A stretch of 64,000 bases of DNA from Syngnathus acus. Taxonomy: Eukaryota > Chordata > Actinopteri > Syngnathiformes > Syngnathidae. The notes under the pieces were generated by a model. It was given only the letters and a program-made list of their open reading frames with translations, did not search any database and had not been told where the DNA came from. Each line of letters starts with the position of its first letter. Position 1 is the stretch's first letter. The position numbers were made by a program, and so were the translations under genes. The stretch is taken from assembly GCF_901709675.1 (NCBI RefSeq), contig NC_051088.1:25269193-25333192 (forward strand). The letters run 5' to 3'. Of the stretch, positions 9,960 to 22,732 are shown piece by piece.

Positions 9960-12329
9960 AGTCAAGAAAGAGGCAGGAGACAACAGTGACACGATAATAA
10001 AAATACCGGTTTTACTAGAGAAGGTTACAAAAATCATCACTGTATAGCAGTCATAAAACTATTCCCAACTTAAAATAAAAAGCATAAGGAAACACCTACA
10101 TAGACTACATTGCCATCAAAGTACAATGGATATTTTTTGGGGTTTTGTTTTGGTTTTTTAGAAAATGGGCGGGGGGGGTAGAGGAAGTGGGTGAAAACAC
10201 CGCCTACCAAAGTTGTCATACAATTTACTACACATCACCTGAAAAAAACTGCAAAGACACAGTCAGGTCTCCTTCATGCAAATAATAAGGAAACTACAAC
10301 ACCCTGACATGAATTGTCTGATAGGAAATTTAAATTTGACTTTACATCCACCTGGCGGCAGAGGAGATATATTTATCAAACATAGCACACATGGCAATAA
10401 AGTCCTTTTTTTTTTTTTTTTTTTTAAATACAGAATAGACAGCTGCACACTTGGACAATACTGACATGCTTCATTTCATCAAATAGTATTTTTCCTTTTT
10501 TTTTTTAGGGTTGACTAAGTAGTGATCAATTATACAGTATAGTTTATGATTACGAAACAATATCAGATTATAAAATGAATGTATGAAAATTCCTGACTTG
10601 TTTTGTTCAGTGTGTAAACATCCAGAAACAGTCTGTGGCTCATCTGAGAGGCTTAAAAAAAAAAAAAACACTCAGCGGCACTGACGAGTCACTCTTTTGG
10701 CTGGTCATCAAAAACATTACAAATAAAATAAAAATGAGAAATATAATCAATACAGAATAACGAGAAGAACTCAAAAGCGATTAAATGAATTATTTCACAT
10801 TTTCAATGTTTCTATCACAAGAAGCTCAATCCATTGTGTTATGACTGCACTGTGTCCCTCACACAACAAAATGATCAAAGGTGTAATATTACAGTTTTAA
10901 TATCAAATGCTGATCTAGCATTGGAGTGCTAAACACACAAAAGGAAAATACATGTTTGGAAATAAATAAATAACATGGACAAAAAAACTGATTGCGTTCT
11001 TGTTTAAATTGTTTTAAATCTACCAATTGAAATCTTTTGGGATGATTCGAGTATTTACAATTGGGACTTTTTCTCGAAAAGAAGTAAAATATGTGGGGGG
11101 GGGGTTAAGCAAGGGCTTTAGATCAGTTATTCCCAACCAGTGTGCCACAGGACACTATTAAATTTTTGATTTTATTTACCACAGATTAGCTATGCCAGTA
11201 TTTTATAGTTACAAGCAGAGCATTTAATTGTCCCCCCCCCCCCCCCCCACTAAAAGACAGAACATCTATGATTAACTTTAATTTTCATTTTTGAAAGGGA
11301 CATTTTTTTGCTTGAAAAAATATCATTTTTCTCATTTAAAACGTGTGTCTGGTTGGGAAAAGCTGCTGAAGACCGTTTTAAGACAGGAATCGCAAACATT
11401 TTGAAACCCCAGGTGCTGCAAAAATAATTATTAGGCAATTACAACCTTTAACTTTGGTCTGAATGATTGAGTATTAACATCTCTTAGTCATTAAACTGAA
11501 ACTGAGGTAAGCGTTTTCCAATATGCCAAATCACATATGCCTTAAAATTACTTGACTTGCTAAGGGATAGTCTGTATTTTTTTTTCAGTTTTTACAGTAA
11601 CAATATTTTGAGCATCAACAATAGTTAGTGATGTATAGAAGTAAAGTGAGAAAAAAAAAAGAAAACACCAAAAACATAAGAATGATCTTAAGAGTCCCTG
11701 GCATTTTCCGAAGGTATTAAAAAACGACAACATTCGCACACATTCACACAATATGTTCATATATATATATATATATATGGATATATATATATATGCATAT
11801 AAAACATCAAAAAAAGAGAGGATGTTGTTGCTGTCTGACTTGCGCGTGGCGGGCGCCCACAGTCAACAATGTTTATTTAGTCAACGGGGGGGGGGCTGTG
11901 CATGGAGAGGCTGCGCTGGCTCAGGGGTAGGCAAGGACGCCATCCGGCCCACTCGGACGAGCCGCGGCCCGACAGCCGGGTGACTCTTGGTAAACCCACC
12001 GACTGTATACGAGCTCCAGCCTGATGGACCAGCTCGCCCATTCAGAAGCCGATTTTTTTGGGAGGGGCTGCCCTTCCTCCTGACCCTCAATCCCGTTCCC
12101 TTCTGGTGGGAAAACACGCCCACTCTATCCAACATGGCGGAAGGGAAGAGCAGAGAGACTCAGGAGATGGCGGGACTCTTGACTATAACTAGGGTGTTTT
12201 TTTTGTTGTTTTGTCTTAAAAATTGTAAAACATTTTTTATGAAGGAGCCAGATGGGGTACTAAGTGTGGCAGTTGAAAGTGTGAGCGGAGGAAATGGGCG
12301 GCGCTCTATGAAGAGGGAGTGGCTCATCC
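9960..12329 (-). other. gpm6b: probable long gpm6b 3' UTR
   Basis: AT-rich DNA without coding exons lies directly 3' of the gpm6b stop on the minus strand. AATAAA signals on that strand occur at 11872-11877, about 450 bp past the stop, and near 11171. Mammalian GPM6B also has a long 3' UTR. The true end is not determined. The region includes (A)n, (C)n and an (AT)n tract at about 11760-11795. Confidence 0.4.
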
Positions 12330-15300
12330 TTATGAGTAGGAGGACGAGTTCTGGCCCTCCTTGGAGCGCGCCTCTGCCTCCAGGTCTTGGTCGTCCTTAG
12401 TCTTGATGTCTTGGTAGTCGTGCGTGGAGACGACGCTCTTCAGATAAGCCCAGTTGGCTGACAAGATCATCAAGTAGTGAATCTGTGGAAAGACGAGAAC
12501 ATTTTGGCGTGGATTTGAACCCAATTGAATTAAATGCAATATGAGCTGACCCCCAGTTATGGTTGGCAGACTTCTTTGTGATCAACTGAAATAGCTGGGT
12601 CAACACTGGCCAATTATTCCAAAGAATGTTGCGTAGGAAGCATCGCTTTGAATGACGACGAACCAAACGTGCCCTCATCTGAGCTCAAAACAGAAACAGT
12701 GACCCTTTGCGCACACAGATCTGGGGAGTATTTGATCCCGTGGCTTTACGCTCTGAGCGAGAGGGTTGCTATGGAAACAGATGACTGCACCATGGCAACG
12801 TGCATATTAAGAGACCAAGAGAGGCTCACCAGTGCTATAACAGTCGCTCCAGCACCGGCAAATGCCACAATGTAGAGGTGGTAGGACAGGTAGAACTACA
12901 ATCCAGAACAGATTTCAGGTTAGTGGAGATGAAAAAATCCAAATGAGAGCAAATGTCCCGCTTGACAACGTCTCACCTCACTGGTGTTACAGATGTCTCC
13001 CAGGGTGGCACCGCAAGCTTTTCCCGGTGTTGCGTTCCAGGGAATGATACCTGTGGGATCAAAGCCTTGAGTCAGGCACACGTGGCTTGTGTTTCCTTTT
13101 ATTTGCTAATCAAAAAAAAATATATACGTATATAGTATATATATATTAGGCCGATTGAAATCCAGTGGGAATGTAATTATGCAGCCATTGAAGAGCATGG
13201 CTGCCTATGATGCCAATGTGATCCTTGTCCTGCTCGGGAGGCCAGCCAGCTGTGCAGGTCACATACAGTACACTGGGCCTTCAAAACACACAGCGGGCGG
13301 GATAAAGCCGGCCGGAGTGGATTTGCAACTAAATCCAGTCAGGATTTCCATCATCACAATGTAGTTTTCATACCTATTGAAAGGAAGCTGAAACTGTTTC
13401 CATCCGTCCGAATGGAATTATCTGAATGTATTCCTTTCTGTTATTTCAGGCTTGACATTTGTAGTGTAATTACAAAATGTGTTGTTGGTGTTAAGTTGAC
13501 CAAAGGGTGTTGGTGCCACCTACCATACTGCCTGACATCCACACAGATGGAGTCGGGCGAGGTGATGTTGGAGTCCGGGGACCTCATGGCGGCACAGGTG
13601 TTCCACATGTTGAAAAAGAGGAACACCGGGATGGCTGTGAAGCCAAAGATAGTGAGGAAGGCTAGGGCGAGGATGTAGGTCAGGAACATGAACTGGAAAG
13701 ACCAGAGAGATTGGTTTTCATGGTTTTCATGGTTAATGAAGTTTTTCAAAATGTGCAGGTTGCTACATATGTCATTTGCTAGTCCCACTTGGCTTGCTCT
13801 CAAGAGGGCAGAAAATGCTACCGCTAATGTGGTCAAGCTAGCTGGCTCTGTGAGGCGAATAAGGATATATTAAATATCATCCAATTGGCATTACAGGTGA
13901 TCCAGCTGCTAGGAATAGTGACATTTTGCATATACTCAATGCCCAAAAATGGTTTGTAAGATTTTGAAAAAGCACCTAAAACAGAGCCGAAAGCATCAAC
14001 ACCATACTTTGAGCTCATGGACCCATGGTTACATCAATCACTGTATCAGTAGCTTGACTATTCAATACAAACAAAGCACTGAGCGAGTGGAGCGAAGAGA
14101 AAAATCACTCAAAGCGTTGCCGGACATTTGGCGAACATTTGCCACCTTGAACGAACCCCGGTAAACTCCGACGTGAACGCAACATTGGCTGCCTTTGAAA
14201 ACACTCGCAATTGTTTACCGCTCAGCGGGCTAACAAATTGGACATCTGCAGCAATCAGAGTCATCAAGCTCGAAAGAACAAACAGTGCCCATTGTATCCC
14301 CCGAGGGCTCGAGTGTGCACGAGTGTATACGTATCTATCCACACTTTGAGCGTGTGCGAGACGTACAAAGGCGGTGATGCAACGTCCGCACACGGTGGTC
14401 TTGAAGTCACTCTGCAACTCCTTCTTGATGGCGCTCGTGGTGTAGAAGCCCTCAGCCAGCAGGACGATGGCGTAGACAAAGAAGAACGAGGCGATGCCGT
14501 AGATGATGTACTGAAAGATCTGAATGCTGGCCACATGGAAAGATAAGAAAGAAAGGCTTCAAGTAGAGCAAAGGTGGATTTCTTCAAAGCGCTGAGGGAG
14601 GGCCGCAACTTACACCGTGGTAAGGGTGCCGTGGTCGCTGCTGATCCTGGAGAAGTGGTTCTCCAGCATAGTCAGGGTGCCGGTCAGGGCTACGTGGCCG
14701 CAGCCGCAGAAAAGGGCCACGCCGGAGAAGCAGAGGATGGTGGCCACCAGGGAGGCGTAGGGGACCCCACCCAGACATTTGATGCAGCACTCAAAGCATC
14801 CTGTAGGAGGCAGCCGTGCAGGGTTCAAATCAGATGTGGTGGGAATCATCGCAGTCGTTTGGCCCATTTTGAGTTGTTATTGCTCGGAACTTGTTTACTG
14901 TCAAATTGCACAATGATTGATCAAATTACGCATACAAGTATTTAAAACAAGATTCGAGATGTTTGTCATTGTCAACGTAAAAAGCAAACACAGTGAGCAT
15001 TGAGCAATGGCTTTGATTTTTTGTTTTACTTCCTGCGCTTAGACAAATATTCGACAATAACAATTCTGAAGGAAAACATGGGGTAGGGGCAATGTACATA
15101 AAAATTCAAAAATGTATTTTAACACTAGTAATAGTCTAGTACAATGTAGAAATAAGCATGGTGTAAACATTCCAAGTCTGCTAGCTTCAAATCCCATAGA
15201 CAAATAGCAACTTTGCGGCAAATGTCTTTAGTGACAGTTGAACACAAATGGCGCGGCAACACGGAAAGACAGACAATGTAACATACAAGTATATTGCTTA

Positions 15301-18300
15301 TCCTCTTTAAAAACAATTAATATTACTGCAGGCCGCTGAAACGGATGAATCTTTTTCTTCAGATTTAATGCTAGCGGCAGCAGCTCATTGTACAAACACG
15401 CTCACCCCCCCCCCCCCACCCCACCCTTTTGTCATGGAAGAAACATCTCCATCTTTCCCCCCCCCCCCTTATGACCAGATGGTATGAATAAGTCATTCCC
15501 CAGTGATAAATAAATAATTGTAAAGCAGAGGAGCTGTTTTTCTAGGGCAGCATTGAGTGTTCTCCTTCTGAAATGCTCCACAATCATCACGCAGCTTCCT
15601 CCGTGTGCGAACATCAACAGTCAAAAGAATCAAGAGCAACAAAGAAGGGGGGGCTACTCTTACATAACTTGTTAAAAATAGATTCGCCAACAAAGCTGGA
15701 AGTTTTGTCAGGCAGGAAAGATAGGATGAAAGAAAAATGTCTTTTGTGCTGTTTCTATGGCGACCTGCTCCATTTGGCAACCCCAAAGCATCAGTAGTTT
15801 TTTGCACGTTTGAGAGTTTGCTGAATTTCAGCATCCAAGGAAAAAACAAATGAGATTAATGTGTCCATATGTTTTATAATCCACCAAAAATATTGTATTT
15901 TTTACGGCATACGACCATTAACCCCCCCGCCCCCCAAAAAATCAGCTTTTCTCAAATTGTATAGCTTGTAAAAGTTACGTTTTGAAAAACAGTCAAATGT
16001 TTTGACTGTAATTCAAATCTTTCTTAGAAAGTAAAGGTTAAGAGACTAAAATCTTTGACAATTTTATTCGCTATGTATTTTTTCAAATTCATCGACGATT
16101 AATCAAGTATGGGAATTTGATTCTGCCAAATATTGGAATTGGCCTCGATAAATAAATAAATAAATAATGTAAGCCATATCGGTCGGACCCTTCTAATGAG
16201 CGCATACGAACATAGGCGGTCTTTGACAATATACGAGACAATATGCACCTGCACCATGTCAGAAATGAGATGTTCTTTGCTCAGGAAGTCTGACACCTCA
16301 AAGAGAAACACTCGCTTGATGATCCATGACAGATAATCCAGTGAGAGCACGAGATTCACTTTCACACGAACCGAAGCTAAAAGCCCCCTGTCGGCTTTCA
16401 TCACCGATCCCATCCCAGGTCATCCGCACAATTAAAATTCCTCGTGCACACATTGCCATCATCTTAGGCAGAGATTAGTTTGCGGCACACCTCAAATAAA
16501 TGGACATGCTGCAAAACCACAGAAAGGGCATGATTTGATTTTCAACTGAAAACTCTCCTTTGAGAGTTTTCTATCGACCCGGCAGAGCAAGCCGTTTGAC
16601 TCTCCCGTGGGACGCTATTGATGGCTTTAAAAGAGCAAATTGATTTTTGCCTTGACTTCACTTCATCGAGCCTATTGGGCAAACAAATCCTGATTTGGAT
16701 ATGCACGAGATTGACTGTATGTATTATTCATGGGGAAAGAATGAAAAATGGATGAAAAGGTCTCAGAATGATGGATTTACTACAACAAAAGTTTGTCTAT
16801 GCCAGCGACAGATCGAGTAGCAAAATGTAATGAATGGCAAATTTAAGAATCAACTGCTAAGACGGTCGCTCGATGAAAATAGAAGAAGAACCACCGAACA
16901 AAATGCCCAAAAATGATTTGCTGGGCTCACGTAATCAATCTACTGCCGATAGTTGGGGGTCGAGGGAATTTCTATGCTCGTTACGACGTGGCGGTTAGCT
17001 AGCAAACCGCCTTCGGCAGCCTACTTTTCCACCTACGCACGTTGCGGAGTCGCATCGAAGTCAATAATCAGCAACTCCTTGCTGGCGAATAAGCTCCATT
17101 GCTGACACTTGTCACAAAGAGATCATGAGAAAAGATGGAGAAGCCTTGCTAATTGCTAAGCTAACCTAAGACGAGCACAACTAACACCAGAATCGAGTGC
17201 GCTGCAAATAATACTGTGATTGGCTAGCGCCTGCTTGACTTCAGCAGGAAGGTTTTTTCTGATGTCATGGTGCTTAGGATGCTGGGGCGATGGCCAACAT
17301 ATGCGATAAACCCCGTCATTCGCTGCTAGATTAAATCTGGGAGTTAAGACGCTCCACTCCAAAGTATGCTGCTCGTGATGAAGATTCTGCATTGCATAAC
17401 GGGGGAAGAAGTTTGTTGCATAATTGATCTCAATCCCATTAATGTTAATGAAGAAGTGGGCTGGTGAGAAGGTGGAGTGAAAAAGGTTGAATGGCTCCAA
17501 CTAAAACAACTCTCTCACCAATGGGACGGGTCGCTACATTGGTCTGGAGTGTTGCGTACTGACATTCCAGCAATATTAAGAAAATAAAACAGCGCGTCGG
17601 GATATTTCCTTTTCTCTACTTTTGACTACTTTCAAAAAACACTTGAAAACAAGTGGCAACTTTGAACTTATGCTGAGATGCTTTGTCTCCCAGCCCCCAA
17701 AGGCTTTACAGCAAAAACTCCATTGGTTCTTTTAAACACACTGGCGCTATCTGGTCCAGGCATGAAAGTGCTTTTAAAAGCTCGCTAATAGGAAAGAGAC
17801 AGGCCGGCGTGGCCGGGCCTAATGGAAATCAATGGACTATTCATTAGAAGTGAATTGAGGTGACGCTCTGAGGTCAGCCCGTTGCTCCTGCGTTCCACCT
17901 CGCTGCCTCCTGACACCACGCTATCCGCCCTGCCTCTGCCCGCGCGCGGCGTGTGAAATATGAGCGCCGGCTCACGCTGCATTTACACTGACTTGCTGGC
18001 TCAGACAATATGTGACTACGCCAGTGTCAGGTCACTGCGTCGTATATCGTTCTTCGGGGGGGTGGGGTTCGGGTTATTCTTATCCCAGAAGTGACATTTT
18101 CTATCACGGGTGCATCGACCAAAATTGTTACGATGCGTCAGGATTGTAAGATTGCTGAAATAAACGTGAAAATCACAGATACATAGACGACGTAAACACG
18201 GGCGACCATTTGGAACGATACGGCCCTCTCTCGTCAGTAAAAACGTCTCAGCTCTTCGCGCACGATAAAGAATATAGGACTGTGTACGCTTCTAATGAAT

Positions 18301-21300
18301 TTCCAAATGTGTAGCTGCCTCAGTTGTGTTCAAATATCAGCTTCCTAAAAGGTTCTGTGCATGTGCTTGCCATTAAGCTAGCGGAATAAAGGCTAAGCTA
18401 TCTCTGTTATGAATTCACAACTTGTAATTCTCCTATTGTGTTTAGTTTGACAGCTAACTTCAAATGAACCTTGAAAAGCTTGAAGCCTCTATTGTTCAGT
18501 TGACATTCGTAAGAGAAGATGTAGAAAATGGGTGGAAGGATGTTTTGGCTAATATGTACAATATACGTAACTTGGTGTCCAACTGGTTTCCCGTGCTCTG
18601 TGTAAGAAGAGCACCTCTTTCCCTTGGGGCTGCCAATTAGTTGCCATGGCAACTTGTCACAAACGCTGTTCAGTAGTACATAGCTCTCTCTTATTTGCTC
18701 TCTATTTCTCTTTCTTTTTTTCCATTCACTCAATCATGCATATTTGAAGAAGTATATTCAAGGAGCGTTTTATTCTCGCTCATAGTGTGCAGCGCTGCGT
18801 GGAAACACGTGATATTCGTGTCTTTTGCTCTCCTCTTTGAAAATCATGCCGTCGGGTAGGCTCAAGCGGAGTGGACGATATTAGCTTTAGTTTCCTCCAC
18901 CAAAATTCAAAATGGCCCCTCTGGCCACAAGTTGCGCTCGCCGCGCCAACCAAGCGAGCGGCTCGGAAATTACGCAACCAACTTGGCTGATGTGGCGCTC
19001 TCTCTGAGATGCTGAAGAAGTCGGTCGGTGGCAGCCATGTGAGGGCAATTCACAGATTTGCCGAATAACTACGTGTGAAATATATGAGATTCCACGGAGC
19101 TGGCTAATTAACGACCAACAGTAGACGCCGTCGGACGTCGCTGACGAGGGGATTCAGAATGGGCGGGTGATGGAGGAAGGCCAGACGGATAAGGCTGACG
19201 TCAGTCGAGAGCGAGGCCCGCTGTGGCAACCTGTCCGTCACGCTGCTATTCCGATCTCACTGCACACTGGCACCAAGCAGGGCCCGATATTACTGCTGTA
19301 CATCCATTATGCGTACGTGGAGGCGGATTCAAATGTGGCCACAAAGCTGAGCTTGTACTACACGGCAGATAAATGAGGCGAATGTGAGCACAATGCGGTG
19401 CCCCACACTCAATGAAGGAAGGCATGTAAAAATAGAGCCTTTTAACCACCCCTGGTCATTGGCACGGAAACAAATGAAAGCACAACGCTCATACACAGAC
19501 GCACGCGCGCATCTCCAGATGGAGGCTGACAGCACGCTGTGGGCAAATGACTTCAAATGAGGTACGCACGAGACGGAGCCGACCGACCCTTTCCTTGTGG
19601 GACGGCTTTCCACGTGCTTCCGTGACCTCACACCTCGCTCAGGGGAGGGAGGATATAGTAGGTGAAGGTCGCTAGCGTCTATGTATCTGGTAGAACGAGG
19701 CCTTTCCAGAGAAATGAGCCAGATTTTCTTTAAAAAAAAAAAAAAAAACGGCGTTTCCCATTTCATTTAATAATTTCATTTTACGCCGCCTATCTGACAC
19801 TGTCACCTTACGTAGAGTAAAATAAAATAATATAGTGATAAAAGAATCAAATCAAATAACAAGAACACTTTTTCCAGTCGTAGAACAAAGTAGCCACGGC
19901 GCTACACCGACAGGAAGTGGATGCAATAGGCCCATCCAAAATTTATGGAACCCCACTTAAGTCCCTCTGGCATTTCATTGATACCTCTTAAAATGTTTCT
20001 GTGGTCACTTTTATATATATGTTGTCAATTATTCCTTGACCAAATTCAATTTAAAGTTCGTTTATATCAAGTATGCTTGAGCTGTAAAAAGAAGAGAACC
20101 TCTAAAAAAAAGAAACGTCATGATAATAATGTAATGGAACTGTGTTCTTTTCACAGCACTCCCACATATCGCTCAACACCCCGAAGCCCAAGGAGAGGAA
20201 AGAAATCTTGGCGTGGTGCCTGGAGGAAAGGGACACCTGAGAGGATTCAGGTACATTTATCACCTCTTTGCCCCTTAAGATGGATCAAAATGTTTTGTGA
20301 TCACCGTATCAAGCAAACAAATAACAGATACAAAAAAGTCCCAACATTTGGAAAACCGAATCTAGCAGTCGATATCTTAAGCGCGGTCGACGCTCTATTT
20401 AATTGGTCACGTCGTCACGCTTAAAGGTTGACAAAAAGCCGGTTTTGAGAGACGACAAAGTTCAAATATCGCAATGAAGTGTGAAGGGATGAATCACAGA
20501 AAGGCAAAGCAAATGTCAGCACCTGACAGATGGTCATCAAACCAACTTTGAACTTTTCCTTCACAGCCCTTCTCCCCTATTCTGGCAGTCACAAAGTTCA
20601 TCTTATCCTCTTCCTGGTGGTCCCAGTCATTTCATAAATTCTTGGCTAAACACAGCATTCTGATGAATATTGCATTTGTGCGCAACCAAATTCATCCATT
20701 TTTATCCAACTCAGCCATTTTGCCACTTGCTGTCAACTGTAAATGACATCACGGTCAAATGTTCATATCTTTAATGTTGTAAGCGTTAAAGGAGAAAAGA
20801 ATATTTGATCATAGGTGGGTTATCAAATTTTATTCCAGCAAATATTGGAATTATTATCAGCCTAAAAAAAAAAACTCATCACGGTCATCCACCCTAAGCC
20901 GTACCTGAGCCTCATACCATGCAACCCACCCGTACTCCCATTTGGAGCCAAATCAGCTGGCTCCCGGCAACTCAAGCTTCTTACTCGGGCACTCTCTTCT
21001 CTTGGCCCCGACCGTAAATCTTCAGCAGCGTCTTATTGGATGCTATAAGCTCATGGTCACATTCCAGATGTCAAAAGGCGCGCACACAAATGATTACACA
21101 AACAGGCCACCCTACAATCTATTTTGGCACTGCAGAGTGGGCGGATTCAGTTGTGCAACGTTTCACCTGGAGCCCACTTGACGTTCACTTGCCTTCAGCG
21201 GCCGCCAAAGGACTCACTGGGTTAACTGCTCATTGTCAACACGGCCGCCCTGGTGCTCAACCATTCCCCTTTGGGTCTTCAAGCGGGCTCGCTCATCTGA

Positions 21301-22566
21301 TGTCGCACGATGGGCTAGAGCCGTGCGTGCACGCCTCGGGAGGGAGTGATGTCATTGCTTTTGAAACCAGCAGAATGGAGGGACACCCCCTTCAGCAGCA
21401 TAGCTGGGAAGAGACCATGCTTGCGTGTCTCAGGTGTGCTAAAATATTCCAAGATGAAAAATGGTGCTCATAAATTTTGGGCTCATGATTTGGACATCCT
21501 GGCTGTCAAAACTCGAATGGCTGAAGAAAAGCGTAAAGCAACAGTGATTCCTCGCGTCTCTGCCAGTGACGTGTAGTGATAGGCAGACCATTTCCATGTT
21601 TTTCCCACTAGATGGCAGAAATCAAGTACAGCTTTCCAAATGCCATGTTCAAGTGAAGTGAAAAACCATTAGGGAAGAGAAATACAGAATGGGAACAAGG
21701 AGTTGGAGGCCTGGACTAACGCCCACTTGCTGGCATGTATAGACTAACCAGGCCACGCCCCTACGGCCGCACGTCTAACGTAACACCGTATTGAAAGTCA
21801 TTAGACTTTGTAAAATCAGTTCATCGCTTCACAATCTCTTTTATGTTGTTTTGCTTTTTTTGCTGATTAAAAATGCAATGTCAGTGATTGATTCAGTCTG
21901 CACCTGAGTGTATGACGGAGAATAAAACAGGACCGTGACACGTTCACGCACGCACGCACGCAGACAGTTTGACGTCATTTACGCGGTGATTCAGCTTCGC
22001 GCCTTTTAAGGAAGCTTTTACGCCGAGCCTGAAGAGTGATGCTCGCTCGCTCGTATGTGCCAGATGCCCTCGGAGCGCGCGCGCGCGCGCGCCTCTGCGT
22101 CAAGTGCGCGGCGGCAGCCTCTTTCAAGGCACATTGCCCGAGACACACACGGAAGCCCAAAACAATGCTTGCCTCACGACGCTGAGCGATGCCGGTGGAC
22201 AATGACGAAAGATGAGGAGGAGGAGGAGGAGGTGTCTCTTGTCAAGACAGTCGTGCACGCGCATTGGGCGCAGCGCTATGTCTTCCATTAACATCAAATC
22301 TGCACCACGGGCTAGGTGAGAAAGAGAGCCCTCGTTTTGCTTTCCCCCGGGGAGGGAGGGAGGGGTGGGGGAAATAGTAGCGCCGCTCGCTATTGTTTGC
22401 AGCGGGAAGCCATTACGTGCGGGTTCAACGTGACTCAGGTTGGCGCAAAAAAACCCAACAAGGCGCAAATAGCAGCGGGGAATGAAGCCAGCCTACCTTT
22501 GCTTTCCTGTCCTTCGTCTTGAGTCTCCTCCGCGTTGGAGTCCATGGCCGGCTTTGTTCCATCCAT
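12330..22566 (-). CDS. gpm6b: Neuronal membrane glycoprotein M6-B
   Basis: Seven coding exons join in frame: 22497-22566, 14614-14800, 14367-14526, 13524-13692, 12977-13050, 12830-12895 and 12330-12482. They give 292 aa. Sizes 187, 169, 74 and 66 nt are the classic proteolipid-protein family exon sizes. The product is a four-pass membrane protein of neurons and oligodendrocyte-lineage cells: an acylation-prone Cys cluster GCFECCIKC (24-32), TM1 about 39-60, TM2 about 92-113, TM3 about 140-165, a large extracellular loop with four cysteines and an N-glycosylation site (NIT), and TM4 about 227-255. The tail is charged and ends in SSSYS. The N-terminus encoded by exon 1 ([14 protein letters not shown]) matches the M6-B type rather than M6-A. 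Introns are GT-AG; intron 1 spans about 7.7 kb. Exon 3 carries one codon more than I expect for mammals (AIKKEL). M6 proteins act in neurite outgrowth and membrane traffic. Confidence 0.94.
14801..22496 (-). other. gpm6b intron 1
   Basis: About 7.7 kb with no minus-strand coding exon found. It holds (AAAT)n near 16150, scattered A/C homopolymers and the candidate + strand exon near 20.2 kb. The last 1 kb next to exon 1 is GC-rich with a (GC)n tract at about 22078-22092. Confidence 0.6.
20157..20240 (+). CDS. candidate orphan exon inside gpm6b intron 1, opposite strand
   Basis: A strong acceptor (gttcttttcacag, ending 20156) precedes 27 open codons ending at TGA 20238-20240, with a donor-like gattcag|gtacat at 20250/20251. 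The peptide ([20 protein letters not shown] in its core) looks like a real protein end: lysine/glutamate-rich amphipathic helix with Trp and Cys. I do not recognise it and found no partner exon on the + strand nearby. It may be a terminal exon of a nested gene, a decayed exon, or chance. Confidence 0.25.
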   Translation, partial: HSHISLNTPKPKERKEILAWCLEERDT

Positions 22567-22662
22567 GATTATGGAGCTTTAGGGTCTCCTATAGTGGCAC
22601 TGGGGGGCTTACAGTATAAGGATGCTTGCTGGATTGTGGAGTGGGGACTTGATGCTCGCGCG

Positions 22663-22732
22663 TCTCTCTCTCTCTCTCTCTCTCTCTCGCTCGCTCTCTA
22701 GCTGTCTCTCTCTGTCTCTCTCACCCCTCCCC
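22663..22732. repeat. (CT)n microsatellite near the gpm6b start
   Basis: A polypyrimidine tract of CT dinucleotides with CG/CTGT interruptions lies about 100 bp upstream of the gpm6b initiation codon. Read on the gene's strand it is a (GA)n tract in the probable 5' UTR or core promoter. Confidence 0.9.
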
